A DNA stretch of 64,000 bases from Paroedura picta (GCF_049243985.1 NC_135370.1:171704324-171768323); one strand, 5' to 3'. Positions 10,468 to 21,574 are shown, numbered from the stretch's first letter. Translations and numbers: made by a program. Notes: generated by a model from the letters alone, not told the origin.

Positions 10468-10635
10468 CAGTTTACCCCCCAGAAAGCTGGGTACTCATTT
10501 TACCGACCTTGGAAGGATGGAAGGCTGAGTCAACCTTGAGCCGGCTGCTAGGATCGAACTCCCAACCTCATGGGCAGAGCTTTCAGACAGCATGTCAGCT
10601 GCCTTACCACCCTGCGCCACAAGAGGCTCTTCTCA
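10468..10635 (-). mobile_element. SINE B, truncated
   Basis: Only the head half is present in minus orientation, from 'gtttaccccccagaaagctggg' (in part) to 'gcgccacaagaggctctt'. It joins directly to the SINE A tail, so either insertion was into the SINE tail or the copy was cut by recombination. Confidence 0.8.
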
Positions 10636-10807
10636 GGAGTATACAGAAGCATTAATATTAATATGCAAATATAATGCAGTACACATTTTTAAAAAAGGAT
10701 GCTGAATAGGAAGGGAAGCTTCCTGTATAGGGATAATTAGGGCTGCAGTCTTATGTACACTTATTTGATCACTAAATACCTCTGATTTCTTTTGATAATG
10801 ACAATAC

Positions 10808-11066
10808 TAGCTTGGTGTAGTAGCAAAGAATGGCGGCTTCTAATCTAGATACCTGGGTTTGATTCCTCCACCTGCAGCCAGCTGGGTGACCTTGGGCTAG
10901 TCACAGTCCTGTCAGAGCTGTTCTCATGCAGCAGTTCTGTCAGAGCTCTCTCAGCCCCACCTATTTCATAGATTGTCTGTTGTGGAGAAAAGAAGGGATG
11001 GTGATTGTAAGCTACTTTGAGACTCCTTCCGGTAGTGAAAAGCGAGTAACTCTGCTTCTTTATTGC
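10808..11066 (+). mobile_element. SINE A, older copy
   Basis: Head 'agcttggtgtagtagcaaag', mid 'agctgggtgaccttgggcta', tail 'gagactccttccggtag'. The variant phrases differ from the young subfamily. Confidence 0.8.
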
Positions 11067-11383
11067 CATGCACAAACAGCATCCAACTAATGAATAACAA
11101 GGGATTTAAAAATATGCCTTGGCTCTGAATTTTCTTGGCGGTTTCTGACTGAAGAAATCAGTGTTCTTTTCAGTTTCTAGCCGATTCCTAGCCCAACAGG
11201 ATTCACCAGGAGTGTCCTGTTAACCGTATAATGTATACCGTGTTCAGCCAGCCATAGTACATAGGACAGCCCTCTCAGATGTCTGGCCACAGCTCCTCCC
11301 TCTCTCTCAGGAAAGTTGCCAGCTTCAGAGCTCCATAAACATTTGGAAGTGTTACAAGGCATTTCAACAAAACAAAATCAGAG

Positions 11384-11570
11384 TCCAGTGGCACCTTTAA
11401 GACCAACAAAAATCTATTGAAGGTGTGAGCTTTCGAGGGCAAGCACTCTTCCTCAGACTCGAAAGCTCACAGCTTGAATAAATCTTTGTTGGTCTTAAAG
11501 GTGCCGCTGGACTTTGATTTTGTTTTGTTGTGCTGCTTCAGACCAACACAGCTACCCACTTGACTCTATT
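11384..11570. repeat. Fold-back interspersed repeat (class unknown)
   Basis: The element reads gtccagtggcacctttaag … then ends in the inverse, cttaaaggtgccgctggac. Internal arms gaccaacaaa / tttgttggtc and gtgagctttcgag / ctcgaaagctcac also pair, so most of 11384-11519 is one imperfect hairpin. It is followed by 'gctgcttcagaccaacacagc'. Related copies occur at 25569, 16050, 27590 and 52438. The region 11580-12670 shows nothing I recognise. Confidence 0.65.
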
Positions 11571-12679
11571 GAGGCATTTCTAGTCAGGCTGGACCAGGAG
11601 AGGGAAGGAGGGCAAGGAAACTGATTTCAAATTGGTAGCTTCAGATTGCTATGCCCATGTTGCTTTATTAGAGCTGAATTAAATTTGTTTTACTTTTGAA
11701 AATTTGTAGTCCCTGCTGGATGAAATGATCTACAAGCTTGAACAAGCAGACCCATGATGCACTCAGCCCCCTATTGAGAAGAAGTCCGGATTTGAGAACA
11801 CACATCTTGAGAAGAGAGCTTCTCCATCACATTCTCTCTATATCTCCACAGGGACAGAACATCCTATGTACAACAGGGATCCCCACGGTGGTGCCTTTGG
11901 GGGGCACCATGGCACCCACCAACACATTTTCTAGTGCTCACCAAGTATCCGTAGGTAAGACCAGGTGGGGATTTTGCCCAGCACAATTTCTGATTGGTTG
12001 CACAGATCTTTTTTTAAAGCCGTTACCATGGTTGGCCAAAAATACCAAGCTGCCTCCTGGCACCGGCATTTAGATGTTTGCTGCCTCCACATATGAAGGT
12101 TCCTTTCAGCTGCAACAGCTAGCAGCCATTAATGGAACAGTCTTCCATGAATCTCTCTCACTCATGTCTCCACAAATCCTAGCCACCAAGATGTCTCTGA
12201 ATTTAAAACATCTCCTAGTCTTCATCACTGTCTTTACTTGGGTTTCAGTCCCCATAAGCCATGCACCAAGCAAAAAAAAAATTAATTAAGAATTAATAGT
12301 GACAGCAAAGAAAAACCTCACCACATCAACTGTGCAGGATTTTGGGAAAGCCACTCAGAAACAGTCTTAATTGATGGGGATCAGAAGCGGCTGAATATTT
12401 CAACCACCAGTTTGCATGAAATTTCTCCATGGTAGCGGTAGGTTTGGAACAATAAAAGAAAACGCGCACTAACTAAATGAAGGGTTGACAAGGAGCAATC
12501 CGTGTTGTCGGTAGCACCTTACAGAATGCAAGCATGTACGACCAACTTAACTTAGCGTCAGTATGCAAAGACAGGATGGAAATTCAAAGCTGGCTAAACC
12601 TGTGGCACCAAAGCATTTTCAACAGCTGCTTATTGTAAGCACCTCTTGATGATTCTCAATACAATGTTGGGGTCCTGTA

Positions 12680-13066
12680 ACAGCTTTAAGCCCAGCAAAG
12701 TTTAATTCCAAGTTTTTGTGTGCACAATTGTGACACAATATCTGAAGCATGCATGCACACAAAAGCTTATACCCAAAATTAAACTTTGCTGGTCTTAAAG
12801 AAGAGTTGGTTCTTATATGGCGCTTTTCTCTACCCGAAGGAGTCTCAAAGCAGCTTAACATTCACCTTCCCTCTCCTCTCCCCACAACAGACACCCTGTG
12901 AGGGAGGTGAGGCTGAGAGAGACCTAATACTACTGCTCTGTGAGAACAGCAGTATCAGTGCTGTGACTAGCCCAAGGTCACCCAGCTGGCTGCATGTGGA
13001 GAAGGAGCGGGGAATCAAACCGGCCTCACCAGATTAGAAGCTGCTGCTCTTAACCACTACACAAAA
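12680..13066 (-). mobile_element. Fold-back repeat fragment followed by SINE A
   Basis: 12680-12798 has the arms 'agtttaattccaag' and 'aaaattaaactttgctggtc'. At 12799 a minus SINE A begins (gagttggttcttatatggc) and runs to about 13066 with the head near 'cttaaccactaca'. The SINE A part is well preserved. Confidence 0.75.
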
Positions 13067-13202
13067 AACTGCAGAAATACCTGTCCGCAAATATCCCTTT
13101 ATAGTTATACTGAATACTGACAGCAGAAAAGAGAACAACAATGCAGTTTGGTTAGATTTCACTACCACAGGCAGCATCAAAGCCTTCAAATGGCAAATAT
13201 TT

Positions 13203-13385
13203 AGGGTTGCCAGCTCCAGGCTGAGGAATACCTGGAGTGGATATTGGCAGTGGAGCCTGAGGGTAGGGTAGGGTTTGGGGAAAGGAGAAACGTCAACGGA
13301 GTATAAAGTTGTATGGCCCAGCTTCCAAAGACATTGGCTGATGACTCGGAGATCAGTCGTAATTTTGAGAGATCGCCACCACTCG
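13203..13385. mobile_element. GGGTTGCC-type inverted-end repeat
   Basis: Starts tagggttgccagctccagg and holds 'cctggagtggatattgg' and the later 'gagatcagtcgtaattttgagagatc'. Diverged, and without clear duplication of the target. Confidence 0.55.
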
Positions 13386-13432
13386 AAGATTGATTGATTG
13401 ATTGTTTTCAGGGCAACATTTTAAAACCAGTA

Positions 13433-13722
13433 ACAGCCTCTTGTGGCGCAGAGTGGTAAGGCAGCAGATATGCAGTCTGATGCTCTGCCCATGAGGCTGG
13501 GAGTTCGATCCCAGCAGCCGGCTCAAGGTCGACTCAGCCTTCCATCCTTCCGAGGTCGGTAAAATGAGGACCCAGCTTGCTGCTGGGCGGTAAAACGGTA
13601 ATGACTGGGGAAGGCGCTGGCAAACCACCCCGTATTGAGTCTGCCATGAAAACACTAGAGGGCGTCACCCCAAGGGTCAGGCATGACCTGGTGCTTGCAC
13701 AGGGGGATACCTTTACCTTTTT
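13433..13722 (+). mobile_element. SINE B, near full length
   Basis: Complete head-to-tail copy, from gcctcttgtggcgcagag to tgcacagggggatacctttacc. One of the better preserved SINE B copies in ADSS1 intron 1. Confidence 0.88.
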
Positions 13723-13799
13723 AAACAAGTAACAATGAAATTAATTTAAGTTAAAACTACTGCAGACAGCAGCCAATGTTGTCCATGTCCAATCCATTT

Positions 13800-14010
13800 G
13801 GGTGTCCTGGGTTGTTCCGGGGGGGAGGGGGGCTTCTGCTGGCCTCAACTGAATGCCTGGTGGAACAGCCCCGTCTTGCAGGGCCTGTGGAACTCTGTGA
13901 GCCTTGACAGGGCCCAGGTCTCCTCTGGGAGTTCATTCCACCAGGTGAGGGCCAGGATCAAGAAGGCCCTGCTGAATCCAGGCAAGCTCCTTTCAAGCTG
14001 GGGATTAAAA
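13800..14010 (+). mobile_element. L2-like LINE 3' fragment
   Basis: 'gggagttcattccaccagg', 'gagggccaggatcaagaagg' and 'ccctgctgaatccagg' match the 3' portion of the L2-like LINE seen in reverse at 27.3 kb. Confidence 0.6.
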
Positions 14011-14429
14011 GCCTATCAGAACACCTATAGATATCAGACTGTATCTCAGATTCCTTTGTCAAAAGTTAATGGCTTCGGGTAAGGAAAATTTCTAGAGAAA
14101 TACTGAGAATGGTTTCCACAAACTTAAATGAATTCTTCCCACCCCCACCTCATCTTTAGCAACTCTTCCAACCCCTCCGTGGTCTTAATAACCCAGCCGT
14201 CCATTTCCCTGGCTGGTTTTCCTGCTGCCGATCGACACAAAAGAACTTTTTATTACTTTGCTTGTCTGAAGTTTTTAAAGCAAAGGGTGACTCAATTTTT
14301 CTCCCCGTTCCTCATCAGCAACTTAGATTTGTTTGGCCAAAGTTAATATGAAGGATCTATCTTCCACTTTGCAGCCAGACTAGCTCCCAAACTGGGATGC
14401 CAGCCTCTAGGCAGGGCTGGAGGATCCCC

Positions 14430-14505
14430 CAAACGCTGGCAGGGGCTCATGGGAATTGTAGTCCATGGACATCTGGAGGACCACAGGTTGACTACCCCTG
14501 CTCTA
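14430..14505. mobile_element. Half of a palindromic hAT miniature
   Basis: Only one arm is present: 'ggcaggggctcatgggaatt' then 'gaccacaggttgactacccctg'. No left arm is seen upstream. From 14510 to 16050 I see unique sequence with short homopolymers (runs of G near 14800 and 15455, C near 15185). Confidence 0.75.
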
Positions 14506-16049
14506 GACCACAGAGATCAGCTCCCCTGGAGACAAAGGCTGCGTTGGAAAGCAAGCTCTACAGACTTATACCTCACTGAGGTCCCCCGTCTTCCCCAGGT
14601 TGCTGCTTCTTCCACCACCCAGCTGCCAGGAGCTTCCCACCTGGGAGCTGACAGCCCTATTCCCAAAGCATGTTATAATTGCCATCTATTGCACTTTTTT
14701 ATTAAAGTCAGTTAGGTACAGAGTTAAACATATAATGCAAGACATTTCAAAGACTAAGGTAACCGTTGCAGGAACTATCCATTGGCTGAAATTACACGGG
14801 GGGGGGGGGCATCCCAAATGTCAGCCCTCCATTCTCAACAGCACTTTGCAACTGTTGAGAGGGTATTCATTGTATCCCTGCCCAACCATAAGGGTTTCTA
14901 TCTTCGAAGCATAACCCAAAGCAAGCACAGATTAATTCGGCAGAGGAGAACGAGTCGGGATTTGAACCTGCGTCTCCCAAACCTTAGTTTGACCCTCCAA
15001 TCACTGGACTGCTGCAAGGCTATAACTATTTTATCAAGTTTGTTTAAGGCACTGAACGAGCAAGCATGAACTTCTGCTGAGAAGTCAAACCACTAGAAAC
15101 TCCGTTTTATTTCTCTGGTCACCTTCAGCAATCTTTCTCCAGAGAGAGGTTGTTACTCAACACCGAAGCTGGGATCTCTCCTCCGCCCCCCCCCCCATGC
15201 GCAGATGTGCCAATGTTCAACCACGCCTGGCTCAAGCACAGTCCCGTCTGGACCACGGGATCTTGTGTCACTTATCACCAAGAGTCAGCTATTTGTATTT
15301 TTAGCTTAGGACCTTTCTTTCCGCCCCACCTCTCCCCTAAGGATCAGCCCACCTCCGCAAGCAGGCGGCTACTTAAGAAGGGAACAAGAAGGACAAAGGA
15401 AAGAAAGGAAAACATTAGAGATAAGGAAAAGAGCAAAAAAGAAGAGCAAAACATGGGGGGGGGGGATAAAGAGTAAAACTGGGCAAAATGGCCATGGTTG
15501 ATTCCAGCAGGTGTCTGCAGGAGCACATAACATTTCTTAAATAAACCAATAGAAAGGTACAGACGTGGGGGAGGGAGCGAACAATACAAAGGAAAAGGAC
15601 AAGGGTTCATATCCTCATTCTGCAATGAAACTAAGCAAGTAACCAAAGGCAAGTCACTCCCAAACTTTTAAAGTAGTTCCTCTAAAGGGCCTTTTACAAT
15701 ATCTGTTTTATATGCAGCAGTTATCAAGGGAAGTCATTTAACACCATGCCAAACAATGAGGTTCAACTGCCCATTTACGCTCACTGAACTTTCATTAAAG
15801 AGCGTTTTTCTTCATGTCGAGTTGGAAACCTTACTCTCTTACCTAGCCTATCTCGGTGGGTTGTTGTGAGCATCAATGTATACCAGCTCATGTTCTTTGG
15901 ACATGGGCCATCAAAAAAAAGCAATGAAAAATTAAAAGGGGGGACAAACTGCAATGGAAAAGGAAATACTCACAAAAAAAAGAGTGGGAAACAGCAGGCA
16001 ATTTTAAGGAAGGGAGACTGACATAGTGGCAACCAGAATAGAAAAACAA

Positions 16050-16235
16050 AACACATTTTGAGTTCAGTGGCACCTTTAAGACCAATAAAGTTCCGGATAT
16101 AAGCATTTGTGGAAAGGTGTGCATGCCTATGAAAGCTTACACCTAGGATAAAGCTTTGTCGGCCATAAAGGTGTCCCTGGACTCAAACTTTGTTCTGTTG
16201 CTTGAGACCAACAACCCACATGAATCTATCAATAC
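16050..16235. repeat. Fold-back repeat, diverged
   Basis: Arms 'gttcagtggcacctttaag' and 'aaaggtgtccctggactc' are recognisable, followed by 'tgttgcttgagaccaacaac'. Same family as 11384. Confidence 0.55.
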
Positions 16236-16419
16236 AAAAAAAGACATTAAAAATATCAGAGGAGGGGAGAGAAAAAAAAGATGAGGGAAGGTGACAGAAG
16301 AGGATTTATTCCCACATATGGGTCACCATATTAAAGCTGCAGCTGCAAAATTAAACAGGATTGTACCAGCGTTTGGAAGGCGGGCAAAAAGCTGTCCTGA
16401 CACCAGCTTTCAGTTAGAA

Positions 16420-16660
16420 AAAGAAGCATTTATTTCTATACCCAACTTTTACTATCTAAAGTAGTCTCAAGGTGGCTACAAATGCCCTTCTCTTCACAAC
16501 AGACGTCCTGTGAGGGAGGTGGAGGCTGAGAGAGCCCTGATAATACTGCCAGAACAGCTCTATCAGGGCTGTGACAGGCCCACAGCCACCCAGCTGGCAG
16601 CACCTGGGAGAGCAGGGAAGCAAACCTGGCTCCCCAAGATTAGAAGCCACCACGGTTACA
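16420..16660 (-). mobile_element. SINE A, old copy
   Basis: Minus-oriented; 'gtcctgtgagggaggtggagg' (reverse of the family core) and the 3' part at 16430 are visible. It lies about 0.5 kb from ADSS1 exon 1. 16660-17040 has nothing recognisable. Confidence 0.7.
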
Positions 16661-17185
16661 CCAAGATGAATTACTGCAAAATGCAAGAAATGAGGATTGG
16701 GAGACACAAAGATGAAACAGGGGAATAATAATCCAAAGTAAGGACCTACACAAGGGATTTTTTTTGGGGGGTGGGGGGTGTTAAAAATTAACAACAACAT
16801 AAAATACATAAGAAATACAATGCAAAAAGCTGAACGCCTACGAACAATGGCAGGAGAGAGGAAAACAATAGAAAAAGAGTTTTAAAAGCCAAGAAAAAAA
16901 AGGAACTCATAAAATCATTCCACAATATCATCCCATATTGTCTGCTGCGGGGAAAGGCGTTGGCCTCCCGCTTGGGGTCTCCTCCTGCCTCCTCACGTTG
17001 CATTTTCACACTCCGGGTAATAATATGCTGAATAATAAGAATCAGCAGTTCGAGGGGGGGGGGGGACCCGTCTCCGCGAAGGTTGCCAACGTCCAGCCAG
17101 CCCTCGCTCCTCTCCTCCTGGCAGACCCGGGACCCGCAACCCTGGCCGCCCCCACGGCGCGAGCAGGTGGAGGGGCGGGGCGCAC

Positions 17186-17398
17186 CTGGCACCTGCAGAC
17201 GACGTCGGCCTCGGTGGCCAGCAGGTCCACCACCTTGCCCTTGCCTTCGTCCCCCCACTGCGCGCCCAGCACCACCGTCACCCGGTTGCCGCCGGGCTCG
17301 CTCCGCAGCCGCTTCAGACCCCCGGCGGCCGACGCAGGGTGAGGGGCGCGGTCGTTGGCGGCGGCGGCGGCAGCGGTGGCCGCCCGGGTGCCCGACAT
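17186..17398 (-). CDS. ADSS1: ADSS1 exon 1 (adenylosuccinate synthase, muscle isozyme)
   Basis: First coding exon, 71 codons, ATG at 17398 (minus strand) and ending CAG before gtgcg. Residues 39-62 hold the nucleotide-binding signature: [19 protein letters not shown]. Asp50 in QWGDEGKG is the catalytic base of the family (E. coli Asp13). The start MSGTRA…NDR matches the ADSS1 N-terminus as I recall it and not ADSS2 (MAFAET…). An alanine run at residues 9-14 (part of ATAAAAAAN) is encoded by a GCN repeat and seems longer than in mammals. The N-terminal 35 residues are probably disordered. The donor is followed by a 14.6-kb intron. The promoter carries a perfect CC(A/T)6GG box, which suits a muscle-expressed gene. 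Confidence 0.96.
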
Positions 17399-17482
17399 GA
17401 CGCGTCGCCGCAGGTGGGCGCCGCCGCCTCGCTCCTCTCACGACCGGCAGAAGAGGCAGCGCGTTCGCCCGCCCGCGCCGCG

Positions 17483-17532
17483 CCTTTTAAGGGAGCCCGC
17501 GGCCAATCCGGGACGGCCGCGCGGTGACGTCA
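17483..17532 (-). promoter_or_regulatory. ADSS1: CArG box, CCAAT box and CRE upstream of ADSS1
   Basis: ccttttaagg at 17483-17492 is a perfect CC(A/T)6GG match, the SRF-binding CArG consensus; it could also serve as a TATA-like element. CCAAT lies at 17503-17507 and the palindromic CRE tgacgtca at 17525-17532. They are 85-135 bp upstream of the start codon within the CpG island. The motif matches are direct; their function is inferred. Confidence 0.6.
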
Positions 17533-17626
17533 CGGCCGGGAGGCAGGGCGTGGAGTGGCGGTTTCATCCAGGCAACGGCCACGGTGGGAGGCGGGGCGAG
17601 CGGGTAGAGCGCGTGGGAGGGCCAGA

Positions 17627-17875
17627 GAGCCAGCTTGGTGCAGTGGTGGAATCTGATCTGGTTTGAGTTCTCCACTCCTCCTTCGCATGCAGCCTGCTAG
17701 GTGACTTTAGGCCAGTCCGAGTTCTTTTAGAGCTGGTTCCTCAATGCAGTTCTGTCAGGGCTCTCTCGGCCCCACCTATATTACAGGGTGTCTCTTGTGG
17801 GCAGAGGAAGGAAAGGCTTCTTTGGGACTCCTTCAAGTAGTAAGAAATGGGGTATAAAAAACAACTCTTCTTCAA
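17627..17875 (+). mobile_element. SINE A next to the ADSS1 promoter
   Basis: gagagccagcttggtgcag begins the copy right at the edge of the CpG island. It ends 'aaaaaacaactcttctt'. Older and diverged (for example 'gcttctttgggactcc'). Confidence 0.75.
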
Positions 17876-18194
17876 AACTGTGGTGTGACCTGGAGAGCTC
17901 CATGTGCTGGAATATGCAAGATCTCTAGTGTGCAGCTAGGGATGCCATCGGGCTCCCTGGGAATTATAGCTCATCTCCAGACTAGGGTGATTAGTTCCCC
18001 TGATCTGTTGAGTACTGTTTCGCCCTGACTGCCTCCAACAGATGAGGAACAGAGTCAGTTAAACTATTAGGACTATGGCTCTCCTCTCTCTTTACATAGT
18101 TATTTTCCCTATAAAGTTATTCATTCTGTAAATAGCCGCTACTTTGCCCTTTTGCATATTTAAACTCTAGAAATGACAACTACCCTCCATGTTA

Positions 18195-18440
18195 AAGGTC
18201 AAGGTATCCCCTGTTCAAGCACCGAGTCATGTCTGATCTTTGGGGTGATGCCCTCCAGCGTTTTCATGGCAGACTCAATACGTGGTGATTTGCCAGTGCC
18301 TTCCCCAGTCTCTAAAGTAGTTGAGTTGCCAGCCTCCCCCCTCTACCTTCCAAAGCAGCCATTTTCTCCAGGTGCATTGATCACCTGTAGATCAGTTATA
18401 ACAGCAGATCTCTAGCCACCTCCTTGAGGCTGGCAACCGT
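18195..18440. mobile_element. SINE B fragment and inverted-end repeat fragment
   Basis: 18195-18310 is the tail half of a minus SINE B (gtcaaggtatcccctgttc … gccagtgccttccccagtc). 18320-18440 is part of a GGGTTGCC-type repeat ('ttctccaggtgcattgatcacc', 'gaggctggcaacc', in pieces). 18440-19100 is unique and shows no gene. Confidence 0.65.
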
Positions 18441-19103
18441 AATGTATGCAGCCCTGCACTTAAAATATTTTTAAACTGGCAAAAAAGCCAATTTCTTGTC
18501 GGGTGAGGACAACGAAACAACATAGGCCTTCCTCAGTCCTGTTTCTGGTGCAGAGTTGAGGTGGGGAAGCCAACAGAGTGTCATAGGCCTGCCCCAGCCC
18601 TGACTCCGCAGCATTTTCCCTTTGGTAGAGAAGAGCAAACTAGTAGCCAGCCCAGAGTGCAGGTATGGTTCTGTTCACAATTGGTCTGAAAATATTTCTG
18701 CACCATCGCTTCCTGTGCTGTGGGAGCGGCCTCGTGACGGCACATCCTTTGGGAGTCTCTGGGTGATGTCATTTCTGGTGACAGGTGACTTCCAGGGGCG
18801 TGGCAGGAAGGGCTGGTCTGCTGACATCTCTTCCCGGGTTGCTCAAAGCCTGAAGGTTGTTTAGGGTTTTTTTCACAATGGTCAAAAGGTTGAGAAAGGC
18901 TGCTTTAACTAGTTGTGGACACGGTGGAGGGAGCCAAAGGGGCGGTGGAGGTGGGCATTTCCTCGATGTAGGCGGAGTGGTCACTAGCTGGAAAGAAGGA
19001 ACGCTCTCAGCCATTCTTGGAGCCCCGGCTACAGACTTTGGCCCCATCTCTGATAAGCATGCTATATCAAGACGACTTTTAACTTCAAGTTAGGATTCTT
19101 CTT

Positions 19104-19410
19104 GGTGTAGTAGTTAGAAGTATAGACTTCTAATCTGGTGAGCCAGGTTTGATTCCCCCGCTCCCCCACATGCAACCAGCTGGGTGACCTTGGGCTCTCC
19201 ACAGCACTGATAAAGCTGTTCTGACCGAGCAAGAATCTCAGGGCTCTCTCAGCCTCACCCACCGCACAGCATGTCTTGTAGGGAGAGGAAAGGGAAGACA
19301 AATGTAAGCCGCTTTGAGACTCCTTCGGGTAAAGAAAAACAGCATAGAAGAACCAACTCTTCTTCTTCATCGTCTTCGTCTTCGTCATCGTCTTCTTCTT
19401 CTTCTTCTAT
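19104..19410 (+). mobile_element. SINE A with expanded (TTC)/(TCG) tail
   Basis: Body from cttggtgtagtagttagaag to aagaaccaactcttcttc. The tail has grown into about 45 bp of mixed tcttcg/tcatcg/cttctt triplets (19363-19409). 19410-19900 shows nothing recognisable. Confidence 0.82.
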
Positions 19411-20015
19411 TTGAATGATTTATTGCCTTTTGCTCCAATGTGCTTTTGGCCCTTGGCAAAATGGTTCTGACTTGAAGAACATAATTCCGTGGCTCCTTCC
19501 CTATTCCTCTCCAGATTTCCTAAAGAAATCCTGCTTTTAAAACGTTAGGATCCAGAAGCACTCTTAAAAAGAGAGTCAAGTGCTTCTTTCCAAGAGGGTA
19601 CTTTCTAGACATCTATAGAATTACCCGCCACACTTGTGAAAGCATTACTTAGGACGATAAGAGGGGTTTTTATCCTTCAAAATCACAGACTCAAGACATT
19701 TCTACTGGTACAATAAAGCCTCTCGTTTCAATTCAGCGTTAATTTCTACAGCTTCGAAAAAGCATCTTTGCGTGTCAGCGGAACCAATTAGGGGCGACAT
19801 ACCCAAATCATACGCATTCAAAGGGCTCCTACGTGAAGATCACAGAACATTGAGGAAATCTATTGTCATTAAACATTTGGCCTTCCTTATGCCTGCTGTG
19901 AAATGCAAAGAGTGTTGATCTGGATGGGCCACTGGCCTGATTCAACATGGCTTCTCTTATGTCATTATCTTTCTCTGCCTGAGAGCTTGGAGAGCTACAG
20001 CCAGACTGAGTACAC

Positions 20016-20152
20016 CAGGGGTAGTCAAACTGTGGCCTTCCAAATGTCCATGGAATACAATTCCCATGAGACCCTGCCAGCAAATGCTGGCAGGGGCTTG
20101 TGGGAATTGTAGTCCACGGACATTTGGAGGGCCGCAAGTTTGACTACCCCTG
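20016..20152. mobile_element. Palindromic hAT miniature transposon (137 bp)
   Basis: Ends caggggtagtcaaactg and its inverse. Perfect 8-bp target-site duplication gagtacac at 20008-20015 and 20153-20160. It sits inside an old tRNA-SINE remnant ('aatactgactttgatggacc' at 20161). Confidence 0.92.
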
Positions 20153-20199
20153 GAGTACACAATACTGACTTTGATGGACCGATAATCTGATTTCATTTT

Positions 20200-20375
20200 A
20201 AAGGTAAAGGTATCCCCTGTGCAAGCACCGGGTCATGTCTGACCCTTGGGGTGACGCCCTCTAGCGTTTTCATGGCAGACTCAATACGGGGTGGTTTGCC
20301 AGTGCCTTCCCCAGTCATTACCGTTTACCACCCAGCAAGCTGCCTTACCACTCTGCGCCACAAGAGGCTCTTTAT
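20200..20375 (-). mobile_element. SINE B with internal deletion
   Basis: Runs from the tail (ggtaaaggtatcccctgtgc) to 'tttaccacccagcaagctgc', then jumps to the head 'cttaccactctgcgccacaa', skipping about 110 bp. Deletion between the repeated 'agctg' phrases may explain this. Confidence 0.8.
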
Positions 20376-20443
20376 TTCATTTTAAGAGCACCCATATTAC
20401 TCCCATTCTATGCTTTTTGGCAAGGGGAAGGGTAGTTCCAATC

Positions 20444-20537
20444 CAGGTGTAGTCAAACTGTGGCTCTCCAGATGTTCATGGACTATGCTTAAACATAGTC
20501 CATGAACATCTGGAGAGCCACAGTTTGACCACCCCTG
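20444..20537. mobile_element. Short palindromic hAT miniature
   Basis: Arms 'caggtgtagtcaaactgtgg' and the inverse ending 'tttgaccacccctg', with a tiny loop 'gcttaaac'. 94 bp, shorter than the other copies because the centre is missing. No clean target-site duplication. Confidence 0.8.
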
Positions 20538-20701
20538 TTTGTAAAAGGCAGATTCGTGGCCACCCTAGGAGGCACCATACTAACAGTAACTCTTAAACAG
20601 GGTTTCTGCCTGAAATGTTGAACACTATACCTTTAAAACAGACTTTCTTGTGTGCTCACAGCTTACCTGTTCTCACTCTGTGGAGGCCCTTGAGCCCTTT
20701 A

Positions 20702-21360
20702 GCCAGCTCGGTGCAGTGGTTAAGAGCAGCAGTTTCTATTCTGGTGAGTCAGGTTTGATTCCCCTGCCCCTCCACATGCAGCCAGCTGGGTGACCTTCGG
20801 CTTGTCACCGCCCTGATCGTGCTGTTCTCACAGAGCAGTACTATCAGAGCTCTCTCAGCCACACCTATTTCAAAGGGTGTCTGTTGTGGGGAGAGGAAAG
20901 GGGAGGCAACTGTAAGCCGCATTGAGACTCCTTCTGGGAGAGAAAAGCGGCATATAAGAAAGCTTTGCCCATGAGGCTGGGAGTTCAATCCCAGCAGCCG
21001 GCTCAAGGTTGACTCAGCCTTCCATCCTTCCAAGGTCGGTAAAATGAGCACCCAGCTTGCTGGGGGGTAAACGGTGATGACTGGGGAAGGCACTGGCAAA
21101 CCATCCCGTATTGAATCTGCCATGAAAATGCTAGAGGGCGTCACCCCAAGGGTCAGACATGACTCAGTGCTTGCACAGGGGATACCTTTACTTTACTTAA
21201 GAACCAACTCTTCTTCTTCTTCTTCAGTAATATCAGGGCTCTCTCATCCCCACCTCCCTCACAGGGTGTCTGTTGTGGGGAAAGGATGGGAAGACAATTG
21301 GAAGCCACTTTGAGACTCCTGGTAACGAAAAGCGGCATATAAAACCCACTCTTCTTCAGT
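20702..21360 (+). mobile_element. Nested SINEs: SINE B inserted in SINE A, plus a SINE A piece
   Basis: SINE A runs 20702-20960 to 'agcggcatataagaa'. A SINE B that lacks its head (it starts at 'gctttgcccatgaggctggg') occupies about 20962-21196. SINE A then resumes with 'taagaaccaactcttcttc'. The short repeat taagaa on both sides fits a target-site duplication. A second partial SINE A follows at about 21225-21355 ('agtaatatcagggctctctc' to 'aaacccactcttcttc'). Confidence 0.8.
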
Positions 21361-21574
21361 AGCAGCTGCTCCCAAAGCCACATTAAGACAAATCTGCTCA
21401 GTCAGTCAATCAGACCTCCAATGAGCAATTAGAAGTCTACTAGGGCAAAAGCCCCTTCTGGCCCAGCTGACTTTCAGAAAATACTGGATGGGTGCTGTGA
21501 TACTCAGGGACGCCACACTGGAGACCCCCTGGCCTCTACCATTACCTCCATTTCAACAAGCCCTGACTTGGATA

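Larger units (their letters stand above)
17040..17640 (-). promoter_or_regulatory. ADSS1: CpG-rich promoter region of ADSS1
   Basis: About 600 bp of dense CG dinucleotides spanning exon 1 and its upstream side, in strong contrast to the CpG-poor flanks. This is the usual form of a vertebrate housekeeping-like promoter. Upstream of the start codon it contains a CCAAT box (17503-17507), a CArG-like box and a CRE (listed separately). The transcription start site cannot be fixed from sequence. Confidence 0.85.

Noticed and set aside
16788-17441. 217-codon minus-strand frame over ADSS1 exon 1
   Set aside because: A shadow frame of the ADSS1 exon and its CpG island; the conserved ADSS1 sequence is in another frame.
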